This document shows, one piece after another, positions 26,732-35,252 of a DNA stretch of 64,000 bases. The DNA is taken from contig NZ_JAVQLW010000003.1 of the NCBI RefSeq assembly GCF_031822435.1, positions 62,001-126,000 of the forward strand. The letters are read 5' to 3'. Numbering within the stretch: position 1 is the first letter of the stretch; each line of letters starts with the position of its first letter. Source of the DNA: Paracoccus sp. MBLB3053 (lineage in GTDB: Bacteria > Pseudomonadota > Alphaproteobacteria > Rhodobacterales > Rhodobacteraceae). The notes under the pieces are model-generated. The model searched no databases and was not told the origin of the DNA. It was given only the letters and a program-made list of their open reading frames with translations. The translations under genes were made by a program, and so were the position numbers.

Positions 26732-27484
26732 ATGTCGGACACGATGAACATCGAGGACTACCTGGCGCAGGGCGGCGTGCTGACCGCGCCCGAGAACGTC
26801 CCGGCCCGCTATCGCGGCGAGCTGCTGCGCCTGATGGCGAGCTTCGTCGACAGCGAGCTGGCCGCCTCGGCCGGTTTCGCCGGGGCGATCAATTTCGCCC
26901 CCGGCATCAAGGCGCGCATCGCCGCCAGCCGGATCACGCTGGAAAAGGCCGATCACGCGGGCCGCGTCCTTGCCGTGATGGGCGAGTTCGGCACCGATAC
27001 CTCGCGCTACGAGACCAGCCATGACTGGGCGGCGCGGGTCTCGCGCGAGGCCGATCTGGGCGCGAGCCGCCTTGGCGGCGACATGCGCCTGTCGGTCCTG
27101 CATTACCCGATCACCGGCTGGGCCGATGCCGTGGTGCTGAACACGCTGCAGGGCCTCGCGACCGGGGTGCAGATGACCGAGCTGACGCGGGTGAGCTACG
27201 GCCCGCTGGCCGAGGTCTTCCGCGAGATCGCCCCGCGCGAGGCGCGCCATGCCGAGCTGGGGCTCGAGGGCCTCGAACGCCTCGCCGCGACCGAGGCCGG
27301 GCGCGAAGCCGCGCAGGCCTCGCTGGCCTATTGGCAGCCGCGCGTCGCGGCCGGTTTCGGCAGCCTCGCCTCGAACCGCTACGACATGCTGGCGCGCTTC
27401 GGCCTGCGCCGCACCCCGAACGAAACGCTGCTTGCCCGCTGGCAGGCGCTTGTCACCGAACGTCTGGCCGCAATCGGCCTTTGA
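26732..27484 (+). CDS. PaaA/PaaC-like ferritin-fold protein of the paa operon
   Basis: 250 residues (ATG 26732; an earlier ATG at 26711 overlaps paaE). It belongs to the phenylacetic acid catabolic (PaaA/PaaC) ferritin-like family: helices around LRLMASFVDSELAASAGFAG, RITLEKADHAGRVLAVMGEFG and IAPREARHAELGLEGLERL. By eye the second ExxH (EARH) is present, while the first appears as KADH where PaaA has EAGH, suggesting a degenerate iron site. It lies between paaE and paaZ and is not one of the classical E. coli paa genes. It could be an accessory or alternative subunit; its job is unknown. Confidence 0.75.
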   Translation: MSDTMNIEDYLAQGGVLTAPENVPARYRGELLRLMASFVDSELAASAGFAGAINFAPGIKARIAASRITLEKADHAGRVLAVMGEFGTDTSRYETSHDWAARVSREADLGASRLGGDMRLSVLHYPITGWADAVVLNTLQGLATGVQMTELTRVSYGPLAEVFREIAPREARHAELGLEGLERLAATEAGREAAQASLAYWQPRVAAGFGSLASNRYDMLARFGLRRTPNETLLARWQALVTERLAAIGL

Positions 27485-27525
27485 CGGGGGCCTTGCCCCC
27501 ACTGAACTGATCGAGGAATTGACCC

Positions 27526-29589
27526 ATGACCACTCCGCGTCGGCTTGAAAGCTATGTCTGCGGCCGCTGGACCCCCGGCGCGAAGGACGGCCAGCCGCTT
27601 CTGGATGCCGCGACCGGCGAAACGGTTGCCCTGATCGACTCGACGGGCCTTGATTTCGCCGCCACCCTCGCCCATGGCCGCGAGGTCGCCGGGCCGAAGC
27701 TGCGCGCCATGTCCTTCCATGACCGCGCCGCCATGCTCAAGGCGCTGGGTCTGGCCCTGATGGGCATGAAAGAGGAATTCTACGCCGAGAGCCTGAAGAC
27801 CGGCGCGACCCGCACCGATGGCTGGATCGACATCGAGGGCGGCATCGGCACGATGCTGACCTTCGCCTCGAAGGGCCGCCGCGAGCTGCCCAATACCCGC
27901 GTGCTGACCGATGGCGATGTCGAGACCCTGTCCAAGGATGCGAGCTTCAGCGCGCAGCATATCCTGACGCCCCTGCAAGGCGTCGCGGTCCATATCAACG
28001 CCTTCAACTTCCCGATCTGGGGGATGCTCGAGAAGATCGCGCCGACCCTGCTGGCGGGCGTGCCCTGCCTCGTCAAGCCGGCCTCGCAAACCGCCTACCT
28101 GACCGAGCTGATGGTGCGCCGCATCATCGGGACCGGCATCCTGCCGGAAGGCGCGCTGCAGCTGATCTGCGGCTCGGTCGGCGACCTTCTGGACCATGTC
28201 ACGGGGCAGGACGCGGTGACCTTCACCGGCTCGGCCTGGACGGGGCGCAAGCTGAAATCGCACAAGGCGATCGTCGAGAACTCGGTGCGCTTCACCATGG
28301 AGGCGGACAGCCTGAACGCCGCCATCCTCGGCCCCGACGCGGTCGCCGGCACGCCGGAATTCGATCTGTTCGTGAAAGAGGTGGCGCGCGAGATGACCAC
28401 CAAGGCCGGGCAGAAATGCACCGCCATCCGCCGCGTCATCGCGCCCCGCGCGCAGGTCGAGGCGCTGGTCGAGGCGCTGCGCGCGCGGCTGGAAAAGACC
28501 GCCGTCGGCCTGCCGGGGGATGAGGCGACCCGCATGGGCCCGCTGGCGAGCTTCGAGCAGCGCGACGAGGTGCGCGAGCGCATCCGCGAGCTGCAGGCCG
28601 ATGCCGAGATCGTCGCGGGCAATCCCGACGAGGTCCGCCTGTCCTCGGGCGATGCCGAGCGCGGCGCCTTCCTGAACCCGGTCCTGCTTTACGCCGACAA
28701 TCCCTTCGCGGCGGCGAACATCCACGATGTCGAGGCCTTCGGCCCGGTCTCGACCCTGATGCCCTATGACGACCTGGGCGAGGCGGTCGAGCTGGCCCGG
28801 ATGGGCAAGGGCTCGCTGGTCTCGTCGGTCTTCACCGATGATCCCCAGGTCGCCGAAGAGGTGGTGATCGGTGCGGCACCCTTCCATGGCCGGGTGATGA
28901 TCGGCAACCGCGCCTCGGCCAAGACCTCGACCGGGCATGGCTCGCCCTTGGCGGCGCTGGTCCATGGCGGTCCGGGCCGCGCCGGCGGCGGCGAGGAAAT
29001 GGGCGGCATGCGCGGCGTCAAGCACTACATGCAGCGCACCGCGGTGCAGGGCGCGCCGCGCCTGCTTTCGGCGGTGACCGGGCGCTGGATCGAGGGCGCG
29101 CCGACCCAGCGGGGCGTGCATCCGTTCCGCAAGTCCCTGGCCGAGCTCAGCATCGGCGACCAGCTGGTGACCGCGACCCGCACCATCACCCGCGAGGATG
29201 TCGAGCATTTCGCCCAGTTCACCGGCGACACCTTCTATGCCCACATGGACGAGGTGGCGGCCAAGGCGAACCCGTTCTTCGAAGATCGCGTGGCGCATGG
29301 CTACCTGATCGCCTCCTTCGCGGCGGGCCTTTTCGTCGAGCCCAATCCGGGCCCGGTGCTGGCGAATTACGGCGTCGACAACCTGCGCTTCCTGTCCCCG
29401 GTCTATTTCGGCGACACGCTGCAGGTCCGCCTGACCTGCAAGGAGATCAATCCGCGCGCCAATGCCGAGCATGGCGAGGTGCGCTGGGATTGCCAGGTCA
29501 CCAACCAGAACGGGGCGGTGGTCGCGCAATATGACGTGCTGACCATGGTCGCCAAGACCTGGCCCGCCGTCGCCCAGGCCGCGGAATGA
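27526..29589 (+). CDS. paaZ: Bifunctional oxepin-CoA hydrolase / 3-oxo-5,6-dehydrosuberyl-CoA semialdehyde dehydrogenase PaaZ
   Basis: 687 residues, the full two-domain length. The N-terminal aldehyde dehydrogenase domain (about 1-520) has the catalytic Glu in [11 protein letters not shown] and Cys in [13 protein letters not shown]. The C-terminal MaoC-type hydratase (about 545-687) has [15 protein letters not shown] and [16 protein letters not shown]. The hydratase opens oxepin-CoA and the dehydrogenase oxidises the resulting aldehyde, avoiding a toxic dead-end product. The stop overlaps the paaY start (ATGA). Together with paaN at 33575, the locus has two aldehyde dehydrogenase-family proteins. 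Confidence 0.97.
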   Translation: MTTPRRLESYVCGRWTPGAKDGQPLLDAATGETVALIDSTGLDFAATLAHGREVAGPKLRAMSFHDRAAMLKALGLALMGMKEEFYAESLKTGATRTDGWIDIEGGIGTMLTFASKGRRELPNTRVLTDGDVETLSKDASFSAQHILTPLQGVAVHINAFNFPIWGMLEKIAPTLLAGVPCLVKPASQTAYLTELMVRRIIGTGILPEGALQLICGSVGDLLDHVTGQDAVTFTGSAWTGRKLKSHKAIVENSVRFTMEADSLNAAILGPDAVAGTPEFDLFVKEVAREMTTKAGQKCTAIRRVIAPRAQVEALVEALRARLEKTAVGLPGDEATRMGPLASFEQRDEVRERIRELQADAEIVAGNPDEVRLSSGDAERGAFLNPVLLYADNPFAAANIHDVEAFGPVSTLMPYDDLGEAVELARMGKGSLVSSVFTDDPQVAEEVVIGAAPFHGRVMIGNRASAKTSTGHGSPLAALVHGGPGRAGGGEEMGGMRGVKHYMQRTAVQGAPRLLSAVTGRWIEGAPTQRGVHPFRKSLAELSIGDQLVTATRTITREDVEHFAQFTGDTFYAHMDEVAAKANPFFEDRVAHGYLIASFAAGLFVEPNPGPVLANYGVDNLRFLSPVYFGDTLQVRLTCKEINPRANAEHGEVRWDCQVTNQNGAVVAQYDVLTMVAKTWPAVAQAAE

Positions 29590-30206
29590 GCCGAACCTAT
29601 GCCTGGGACGGCATCGTCCCGGTGATCGATCCCGCCGCCTTCGTGCATCCCGAGGCGGTGGTGATCGGCGACGTGATCATCGGCCCAACAGTCTATGTCG
29701 GACCGGGCGCCGTTCTGCGGGGCGATTTCGGGCGCATCATCCTGAAGCCGGGCTGCAATGTGCAGGAAACCTGCGTCATCCATTCCTTCCCGGGCAAGGA
29801 TGTCGTGGTCGAGGAACTGGGCCATATCGGCCATGGCGCCGTGCTGCACGGCTGCCATGTCGGGCGCAATGCAATGGTCGGCATGAATGCGGTGGTGATG
29901 GACGAGGCGGTGATCGGCGAGAACACGATCGTCGCGGCCATGGCCTTCGTGAAGGCCGGGGCGCAGATCCCGCCGAACAGCCTCGCTGTCGGCTCGCCCG
30001 CCAAGGTCATCCGCGAATTGTCCGCCGACGAGATCGACTGGAAGCGGCGCGGCACCGGCGTCTACCAGCAGCTCGCGCTCGAGGCGCGGGACAAGCTGAA
30101 GCCGGCCGAGGCGCTGACGGAACCGGAAGCGGACCGGCGTAGGGCCGAGGCCCCGCGCTATGATCCCTTGGTGCTCGAACGCGCGGGCTTCAGCGAACGG
30201 CCTTGA
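29586..30206 (+). CDS. paaY: PaaY, gamma-carbonic anhydrase-like thioesterase
   Basis: 206 residues forming a left-handed beta-helix of hexapeptide repeats ([20 protein letters not shown] and similar). Metal-binding His residues occur in VIHSFPGK and [16 protein letters not shown], the gamma-class anhydrase pattern. PaaY has been described as a thioesterase that hydrolyses stalled CoA intermediates of the pathway and prevents CoA sequestration. It is last in the paaJ-Y operon, and its end overlaps the convergent TetR gene by 17 bases, leaving no room for a terminator between them. Confidence 0.92.
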   Translation: MSRTYAWDGIVPVIDPAAFVHPEAVVIGDVIIGPTVYVGPGAVLRGDFGRIILKPGCNVQETCVIHSFPGKDVVVEELGHIGHGAVLHGCHVGRNAMVGMNAVVMDEAVIGENTIVAAMAFVKAGAQIPPNSLAVGSPAKVIRELSADEIDWKRRGTGVYQQLALEARDKLKPAEALTEPEADRRRAEAPRYDPLVLERAGFSERP

Positions 30207-30789
30207 TCCCCTCGAGGATCAGGGTCGTCGCGACATCGGCATAGTCCTCGCGCGAGATCCGGCCACCATCGCGGAACCACATGTAGACCCAGTTCATCAT
30301 GCCGAAGAGCGACATGGTGACCGGGGTCAGCAAGGGCCTTTCGGGATTGTCGAGATCGGGATTTATCTCGCGCAGTACCGTGGCGAAATGCCTGACGATC
30401 TGCTTTTCCACGGCAAGGATCTCGGCCTTCTGCTCATCCGTCAGGGCGGAGGTCGCGTTGAGCTGGACCTTGTGCTGGTTGTCTGCGCCCCGGTAGTTCT
30501 CGAGGACGATGCCGACCAGCTTGCGCAGCCTCTGCTGCGGCGGAAGCAAGTGATCATCAGCCGCCTCGATCGCCTCATTCAGTTCTTCGAGATGAGTGAT
30601 GATGATCTCAAAGATCAATTCGCCCTTGCTGGGGTAGTAGTGATATAGCAGCGCCTTTGAGACCTGGCCATGGGCCGCGATCTGCGCCATGGAAGCTTTT
30701 TCCATGCCCAGGTCGGCAAATACGGCGGCCGCGCTATCCAGCAGGCCGCGCCGTTTCTCATCGAAATCTACTGCTCGTGTCCGAGCCAT
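30190..30789 (-). CDS. paaR: TetR family repressor, probable PaaR
   Basis: 199 residues. N-terminal TetR helix-turn-helix ([46 protein letters not shown], key part [14 protein letters not shown]) and a variable all-helical ligand domain. It sits inside the paa locus between paaY (convergent, overlapping) and paaK (same strand, upstream). TetR-type PaaR proteins control phenylacetate genes in several bacteria and respond to phenylacetyl-CoA. Two copies of a 14-base palindrome at 20250 and 33531 are its likely targets. It would be transcribed with paaG-I-K unless the hairpin at 30830 acts on that strand. Confidence 0.85.
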   Translation of the reverse strand: MARTRAVDFDEKRRGLLDSAAAVFADLGMEKASMAQIAAHGQVSKALLYHYYPSKGELIFEIIITHLEELNEAIEAADDHLLPPQQRLRKLVGIVLENYRGADNQHKVQLNATSALTDEQKAEILAVEKQIVRHFATVLREINPDLDNPERPLLTPVTMSLFGMMNWVYMWFRDGGRISREDYADVATTLILEGIKAVR

Positions 30790-30829
30790 GAAAATCCTTT
30801 CGTCCGCCTCAATCAGCGTCCGGCACGCG

Positions 30830-30857
30830 GACGGGGGCCATAAACCCCCGTCTTTTT
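30830..30857 (+). terminator. Intrinsic terminator reading on + strand, upstream of paaR and downstream of paaK
   Basis: A perfect 8-base stem (GACGGGGG / CCCCCGTC, loop of 7) is followed by TTTTT on the + strand. No + strand gene ends nearby except paaY, 620 bases earlier. It therefore probably ends the paaJ-Y transcript after that has run antisense through all of paaR. On the - strand the T run is missing on the exit side. Confidence 0.7.
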
Positions 30858-30902
30858 AGCGATTACGTCGCAGCATGTCATGTCGGACGCCGCGACCGGT
30901 TG

Positions 30903-32213
30903 TCATTCCTTGGGCCGATTGTCCACCACGCGCTTGGCCTTGCCTTCCGAGCGGGCGACGCCGTTCGGATCGGTGACATTGATGCGTGTCGAAACGCCAA
31001 CGACCGACTTGATGTGATGCGCGAGTTCCTTGGCCGAATGGGCGCGGGCGCTTTCGTCGCACATCTCGGGCGTGCATTCGACATGGACGGTCATGTTGTC
31101 CATCCGGCCCGAGCGGGAAAGCTCGATCTGGAAATGTGGCGCGAGGCCCTGGCATTTCAGGATCTGCTCTTCGATCTGGGTCGGGAAGACGTTGACGCCG
31201 CGCAGGATGATCATGTCGTCGCTGCGGCCGGTGATCTTCTCGATCCGGCGCATGCTGCGCGCGGTGCCCGGCAGCAGGCGGGTCAGGTCGCGGGTGCGGT
31301 AGCGCACCATCGGCAGGCCTTCCTTGGTCAGCGTGGTGAAGACGAGTTCACCAAGTTGGCCGTCGGGCAGGACCTCGCCGGTGACCGGGTCGATGATCTC
31401 GGGATAGAAATGGTCTTCCCAGACATGCAGCCCGTCCTTGGTCTCGACGCATTCCTGCGCGACGCCGGGGCCCATGATCTCGGACAGGCCGTAGATGTCC
31501 ACGGCATGCATGTTGAAGGCTTCCTCGATCTCTTGGCGCATCGAGTTGGTCCAAGGCTCGGCCCCGAAGATACCGATTTCCAGCGAGCTCTCGCGCGGAT
31601 CAAGGCCCTGACGGCGGAACTCGTCGAGGATCGACAGCATGTAGCTCGGCGTCACCATGATGATGCGCGGCTTGAAGTCGTTGATCAGCGTCACCTGGCG
31701 TTCGGTCATGCCGCCCGACATCGGGACCACGGTGCAGCCGAGCTTCTCGGCACCGTAATGCGCGCCGAGGCCGCCGGTGAACAGCCCGTAGCCATAGGAG
31801 TTGTGCAGCATGTCGCCCGGACGGCCACCCGCCGCGCGGATCGAGCGGGCGATCAGGCTGGCCCAGGTGTCGATGTCGCGCTGGGTATAGCCGACGACGG
31901 TGGGCTTGCCGGTGGTGCCCGACGAGCCGTGGATGCGCACCAGCTTTTCGCGCGGGGTGGCGAACATGCCAAAGGGATAGGTCTCGCGCAGGTCCTGCTT
32001 CACGGTGAATGGAAATTGCGAGATATCGGCGAGGCACTTCAGGTCATCGGGATGGGCGCCGTTTTCATCGAAGCGCCTGCGATAAAAGGGCGAATTCTCG
32101 TAGGCATGCTTCAGCGACCATTGCATGCGGCGGAACTGAAGTTCGGCGATCTCATCGCGCGAGGCGGTTTCGATGGGGTCAAGCCCGGCATTCATCGGGG
32201 ACAGGTCTTGCAT
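30903..32213 (-). CDS. paaK: Phenylacetate-CoA ligase
   Basis: 436-residue AMP-forming ligase that starts the pathway by making phenylacetyl-CoA. The phosphate loop IHGSSGTTGKPTVVGYT, the LVFTTLTKEGLPMVRYRTRDL region (YRTxD, ribose binding), MRRIEKITGRSDDMIILRGVNVFPTQIE hinge (in part GRSDDMIILRG), and the C-terminal Lys in NGVARSEGKAKRVVD are all present. RBS AGGGAGGAAACC lies before the ATG at 32213. It is co-directional with paaI (27 bases upstream) and paaG, all reading away from the 33.5-kb control region. Confidence 0.97.
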   Translation of the reverse strand: MQDLSPMNAGLDPIETASRDEIAELQFRRMQWSLKHAYENSPFYRRRFDENGAHPDDLKCLADISQFPFTVKQDLRETYPFGMFATPREKLVRIHGSSGTTGKPTVVGYTQRDIDTWASLIARSIRAAGGRPGDMLHNSYGYGLFTGGLGAHYGAEKLGCTVVPMSGGMTERQVTLINDFKPRIIMVTPSYMLSILDEFRRQGLDPRESSLEIGIFGAEPWTNSMRQEIEEAFNMHAVDIYGLSEIMGPGVAQECVETKDGLHVWEDHFYPEIIDPVTGEVLPDGQLGELVFTTLTKEGLPMVRYRTRDLTRLLPGTARSMRRIEKITGRSDDMIILRGVNVFPTQIEEQILKCQGLAPHFQIELSRSGRMDNMTVHVECTPEMCDESARAHSAKELAHHIKSVVGVSTRINVTDPNGVARSEGKAKRVVDNRPKE

Positions 32214-32240
32214 GGTTTCCTCCCTAGCAAGGCGGTGCGG

Positions 32241-32690
32241 TCAGCTTTCGACCGGAAGATGGGTTCCCTTGACGGTGCGCGAGTGACCACGAAACTCGGC
32301 CACATGCTCGCCGTTCTGGTTGAAAATGCGAATGTCGTAGATCCCCGAACGACCCCGGCGCGACACTTCGCGCGCGCGGGCGGTGAGCCGGTCTCCGATC
32401 CGGCCGGGAACAAGATAGGTGATCGAGCAGTGCTGTGCCACGACCAGCTGATTGTAGCTGTTGCAGGCAAATGCAAAGGCGCTGTCTGCCAGGGTGAACA
32501 TGTAGCCGCCGTGGCAATTGCCATGGCCATTCGACATCTCGGCGGTGATCGTCATCGTCAGGTCGGCCTCGCCAGGGGCGATATGATCAAGGCTCATGCC
32601 GAGACGCTGACTGGCGGAATCGTCGTTCCACATCGCCTTGGCCGAAGCCTCGGCCAATTCCTGGGGGGTCATTTCGGAGACCGGTTTCAT
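32241..32690 (-). CDS. paaI: PaaI hot-dog thioesterase
   Basis: 149 residues with a hot-dog fold. The motif GNCHGGYMFTLADSAFAFAC, with the conserved Gly-Gly and Asp, is the PaaI thioesterase signature. It hydrolyses hydroxylated or otherwise stalled phenylacetyl-CoA products and so protects the CoA pool. The start overlaps the paaG stop by four bases (ATGA), and paaK follows. Length is typical. Confidence 0.94.
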   Translation of the reverse strand: MKPVSEMTPQELAEASAKAMWNDDSASQRLGMSLDHIAPGEADLTMTITAEMSNGHGNCHGGYMFTLADSAFAFACNSYNQLVVAQHCSITYLVPGRIGDRLTARAREVSRRGRSGIYDIRIFNQNGEHVAEFRGHSRTVKGTHLPVES

Positions 32691-33475
32691 TGACCGCTGA
32701 ACTCCGGCTTGCGCTTTTCCAGAAACGCAGTGACGCCTTCGGCATAGTCTGAGCTGCGCCCGGCACGCCGCTGGCAGTCGCGTTCAAGGTCAAGCTGCTC
32801 GTCAAGGCTGTTGGTCGCTGCCGCCTGAATCAGATGCTTGGTCAGGCCAAGACCGAGGGTCGGGCCTGCCGCGAGCTGGGTCGCCAGCGCGGTGGCCTCG
32901 GCCAACAAGGCATCATCCTCCACAACTTTCCAGATCAGACCCCAATCGGCGGCCTTTTCGGCCATCAGCGGCTCGGCGGTCAGCGCCAGCGCCTTGGCGC
33001 GGGGTTCGCCCAGAATGCGGGCTAGGCTCCAGGTGCCACCGGCATCGGGAACAAGACCGATCTTCGCGAAGGCTTGGATGAATTTCGCGGATTTCGCGGC
33101 CAGCACGATGTCGCAGGCAAACGCCAGATTCGCGCCCGCGCCGGCGGCCACGCCGTTGACCGCGCAAATCACCGGCTTTTGCAGATTGCGGATCAGGCGC
33201 AGCGTCGGATTGTAGAAAGTGTCCAGCGTGTGACCCAGATCCGGGGCAGGCCCACCCTTGCGCGGATCACGGTCACCTAGATCCTGTCCCGCAGAGAAGG
33301 CACGGCCGTTTCCCGTCAACAGGACGGCCCGAACGGTCGGATCCTCATGGGCCATCTCGAGACCAGTACGCAGGGCCAGATGCATTTCCTCGTTGAAGGA
33401 ATTCAGCTTTTCCGGACGGTTGAGCGTCAGTGTCAGGACGCCCTCGACCAGCGTCGTCAGAACCGTGTCTGTCAT
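32687..33475 (-). CDS. paaG: 1,2-epoxyphenylacetyl-CoA isomerase PaaG
   Basis: 262-residue crotonase-fold enzyme converting ring-epoxide to oxepin-CoA. The start at 33475 follows GCAGGGAG; the frame is open to 33547, but that would run over the operator. Oxyanion-hole sequences SAGQDLGDRD and AVNGVAAGAGANLAFACDI are present. The catalytic Asp is in GLVPDAGGTWSLARILG, where hydratases have Glu, which favours isomerase over hydratase. First gene of the leftward paaG-paaI-paaK unit. Confidence 0.94.
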   Translation of the reverse strand: MTDTVLTTLVEGVLTLTLNRPEKLNSFNEEMHLALRTGLEMAHEDPTVRAVLLTGNGRAFSAGQDLGDRDPRKGGPAPDLGHTLDTFYNPTLRLIRNLQKPVICAVNGVAAGAGANLAFACDIVLAAKSAKFIQAFAKIGLVPDAGGTWSLARILGEPRAKALALTAEPLMAEKAADWGLIWKVVEDDALLAEATALATQLAAGPTLGLGLTKHLIQAAATNSLDEQLDLERDCQRRAGRSSDYAEGVTAFLEKRKPEFSGQ

Positions 33476-33530
33476 GTCGAAACTCCCTGCCTCGCTCCTC
33501 CGAGGCTCCTTGAAGATTTGTGTTGCATAA

Positions 33531-33544
33531 ACCGACCGGTCGGT
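33531..33544. promoter_or_regulatory. Perfect 14-base TetR (PaaR)-type operator between paaG and paaN
   Basis: ACCGACCGGTCGGT is a perfect palindrome in the 99-base divergent region between paaG (leftward) and paaN (rightward). A near copy, ACCAAGCGGTCGGT, lies in front of paaJ. Its central position suits simultaneous control of both directions. Confidence 0.7.
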
Positions 33545-33574
33545 CAATGATAATGTGATCTTGGGAGGGATGTC

Positions 33575-35224
33575 ATGTCAGAGTACTTCAATCGGCACCG
33601 GCCGATGCTGGATGACGCGCTGGACGCGCTTCAGGCCCGTGGTTACTGGACCCCTTTCCCGGAAGTACCAAGCGGCAAGATCTATGGTGAAACTGCCCGC
33701 GAGGATGGCGCGGCCGCGTTCGCAGCACTGCTCGGAAGGAAGTTCGATATCCCCGGGCACCCCGAGGACCGCCGCCTCGGCGCTGAGCTATCGCCGTTCG
33801 GCCTGGAACTTGACATTGCCTATCCTGCAGCATCAGTCGAATCCCTGATCGACACTGCTCAGGCAGCCTCGGCCCGGCTTTCTGCCGCTTCAGCCGAGTT
33901 GCGCGTCGGAGCATGCCTTGAGGCGCTGGTCCGCTTGAACCGTATGAGCTTCACGATGGCGAACGCGGTCATGCATACCACCGGACAAGCGTTTGCAATG
34001 GCATTTCAGGCAGGCGGCCCGCATGCGCAGGATCGCGCCCTGGAAGCCGTCGCGATGGCCTGGGACGAGATGAACCGTTTCGCCGGTTCGGCCCGTTGGG
34101 AAAAGCCGCAAGGCAAGGCTGCCCCGATAACGCTGGAAAAACAGTGGTCCGTTGTCCCGGCAGGCATCTCCGTCGCGATCTGCTGCAATACCTTTCCGAC
34201 GTGGAATTCCTATCCGGGGATATTCGCAAGCATCGCGACGGGAAATCCGGTCATCATCAAGCCGCATCCTTCGGCGATCCTGCCCCTTGCGCTATCTGTT
34301 CGCGTATTGCGCGAAGTCTTTGCCGAGGCTGGATTGCCCGCCGGGGCCATCTTGCTCGCGGTGGACGAGCCGGGTGCCGAGATCACCAAGGATTTGGCGG
34401 TTCATCCCGCAGTGAAGCTGATCGACTATACCGGCTCGGGTGCCTTCGGCGACTGGTTGCGAGAAAATGCGACGCAAGCGCAGATATTCTCGGAAGAGGC
34501 GGGAGTGAACACGGTGACAATTGCCGAGAGCGACGATTTCTCCGGCATGTGCTCCAATCTTGCTTTCTCGCTGGCTCTCTATTCGGGTCAGATGTGCACC
34601 GCGCCTCAAAATATCTTCATCCCGAAGGACGGGATCGAGACCGATCAGGGTCACAAGAGTTTCGACGAGGTCGCGGGGGCGCTAGCCTCGGCAATCGACG
34701 AGTTGCTTTGCGACCCGGCGCGCGCTGCCGGTATCTGCGGGGCGATCGCCAATCCGGCCACGCTGGAACGTGTCGATCAGGCCCGTTCTCGCGGTCGGAT
34801 CTTCCGGGACAGTTCGGCCCTGGCGGAAGGGCGCACCGCCACTCCACTTCTGCTTTCGGTCGAAGACGGCGATCCTGCCAGCGAAGAAGAATGGTTCGGC
34901 CCCATTGCCTTCCTGATCCCCGTCGCGGATGCGGCGACAGGGATCGACCGCGCCGCTGATCTCGCCCGCCGCAAGGGCGCCATCACCGCCGCGATCTATG
35001 ATCTGGATGAAGCCCGCATCCAGCACGCCGTGACGGCATTCGGTGCCGCGGGCGTGAACCTGTCGATCAATCTTACCGGCAACATTTTCGTCAACCAGTC
35101 GGCCGCCTTCAGCGACTTCCACGTCACCGGGGCGAACCCGGCCGGAAATGCCAGCCTGACCGACAGCGTATTCGTCGCCAGCCGGTTTCGGCGCGTGATG
35201 TGGCGCCGTCCTGCGGCCGCCTGA
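33575..35224 (+). CDS. paaN: PaaN, phenylacetic acid degradation aldehyde dehydrogenase-family protein
   Basis: 549 residues; ATG at 33575 after GGGAGGG. The sequence is an aldehyde dehydrogenase-fold protein of the PaaN type: N-terminal PMLDDALDALQARGYWTPFPEVPSGKIYG, cofactor region AICCNTFPTWNSYPG and IIKPHPSAILP, and the Cys in YSGQMCTAPQNIF. PaaN proteins occur in phenylacetate loci and have been linked to ring-opening chemistry, partly redundant with PaaZ. As paaZ here is complete, the exact division of work is unclear. It opens the rightward unit and is followed 28 bases later by the Liv-type importer. Confidence 0.92.
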   Translation: MSEYFNRHRPMLDDALDALQARGYWTPFPEVPSGKIYGETAREDGAAAFAALLGRKFDIPGHPEDRRLGAELSPFGLELDIAYPAASVESLIDTAQAASARLSAASAELRVGACLEALVRLNRMSFTMANAVMHTTGQAFAMAFQAGGPHAQDRALEAVAMAWDEMNRFAGSARWEKPQGKAAPITLEKQWSVVPAGISVAICCNTFPTWNSYPGIFASIATGNPVIIKPHPSAILPLALSVRVLREVFAEAGLPAGAILLAVDEPGAEITKDLAVHPAVKLIDYTGSGAFGDWLRENATQAQIFSEEAGVNTVTIAESDDFSGMCSNLAFSLALYSGQMCTAPQNIFIPKDGIETDQGHKSFDEVAGALASAIDELLCDPARAAGICGAIANPATLERVDQARSRGRIFRDSSALAEGRTATPLLLSVEDGDPASEEEWFGPIAFLIPVADAATGIDRAADLARRKGAITAAIYDLDEARIQHAVTAFGAAGVNLSINLTGNIFVNQSAAFSDFHVTGANPAGNASLTDSVFVASRFRRVMWRRPAAA

Positions 35225-35252
35225 ACTAAGTTACTTTTGGGAGGAGGAACCC

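Noticed and set aside
27379..29529. Open - strand frame of 716 codons opposite paaZ
   Set aside because: Antisense shadow of paaZ; no recognisable domain or ribosome site.
30900..32693. Open + strand frame of 597 codons opposite paaK and paaI
   Set aside because: Antisense to two confirmed genes; composition typical of a shadow frame.
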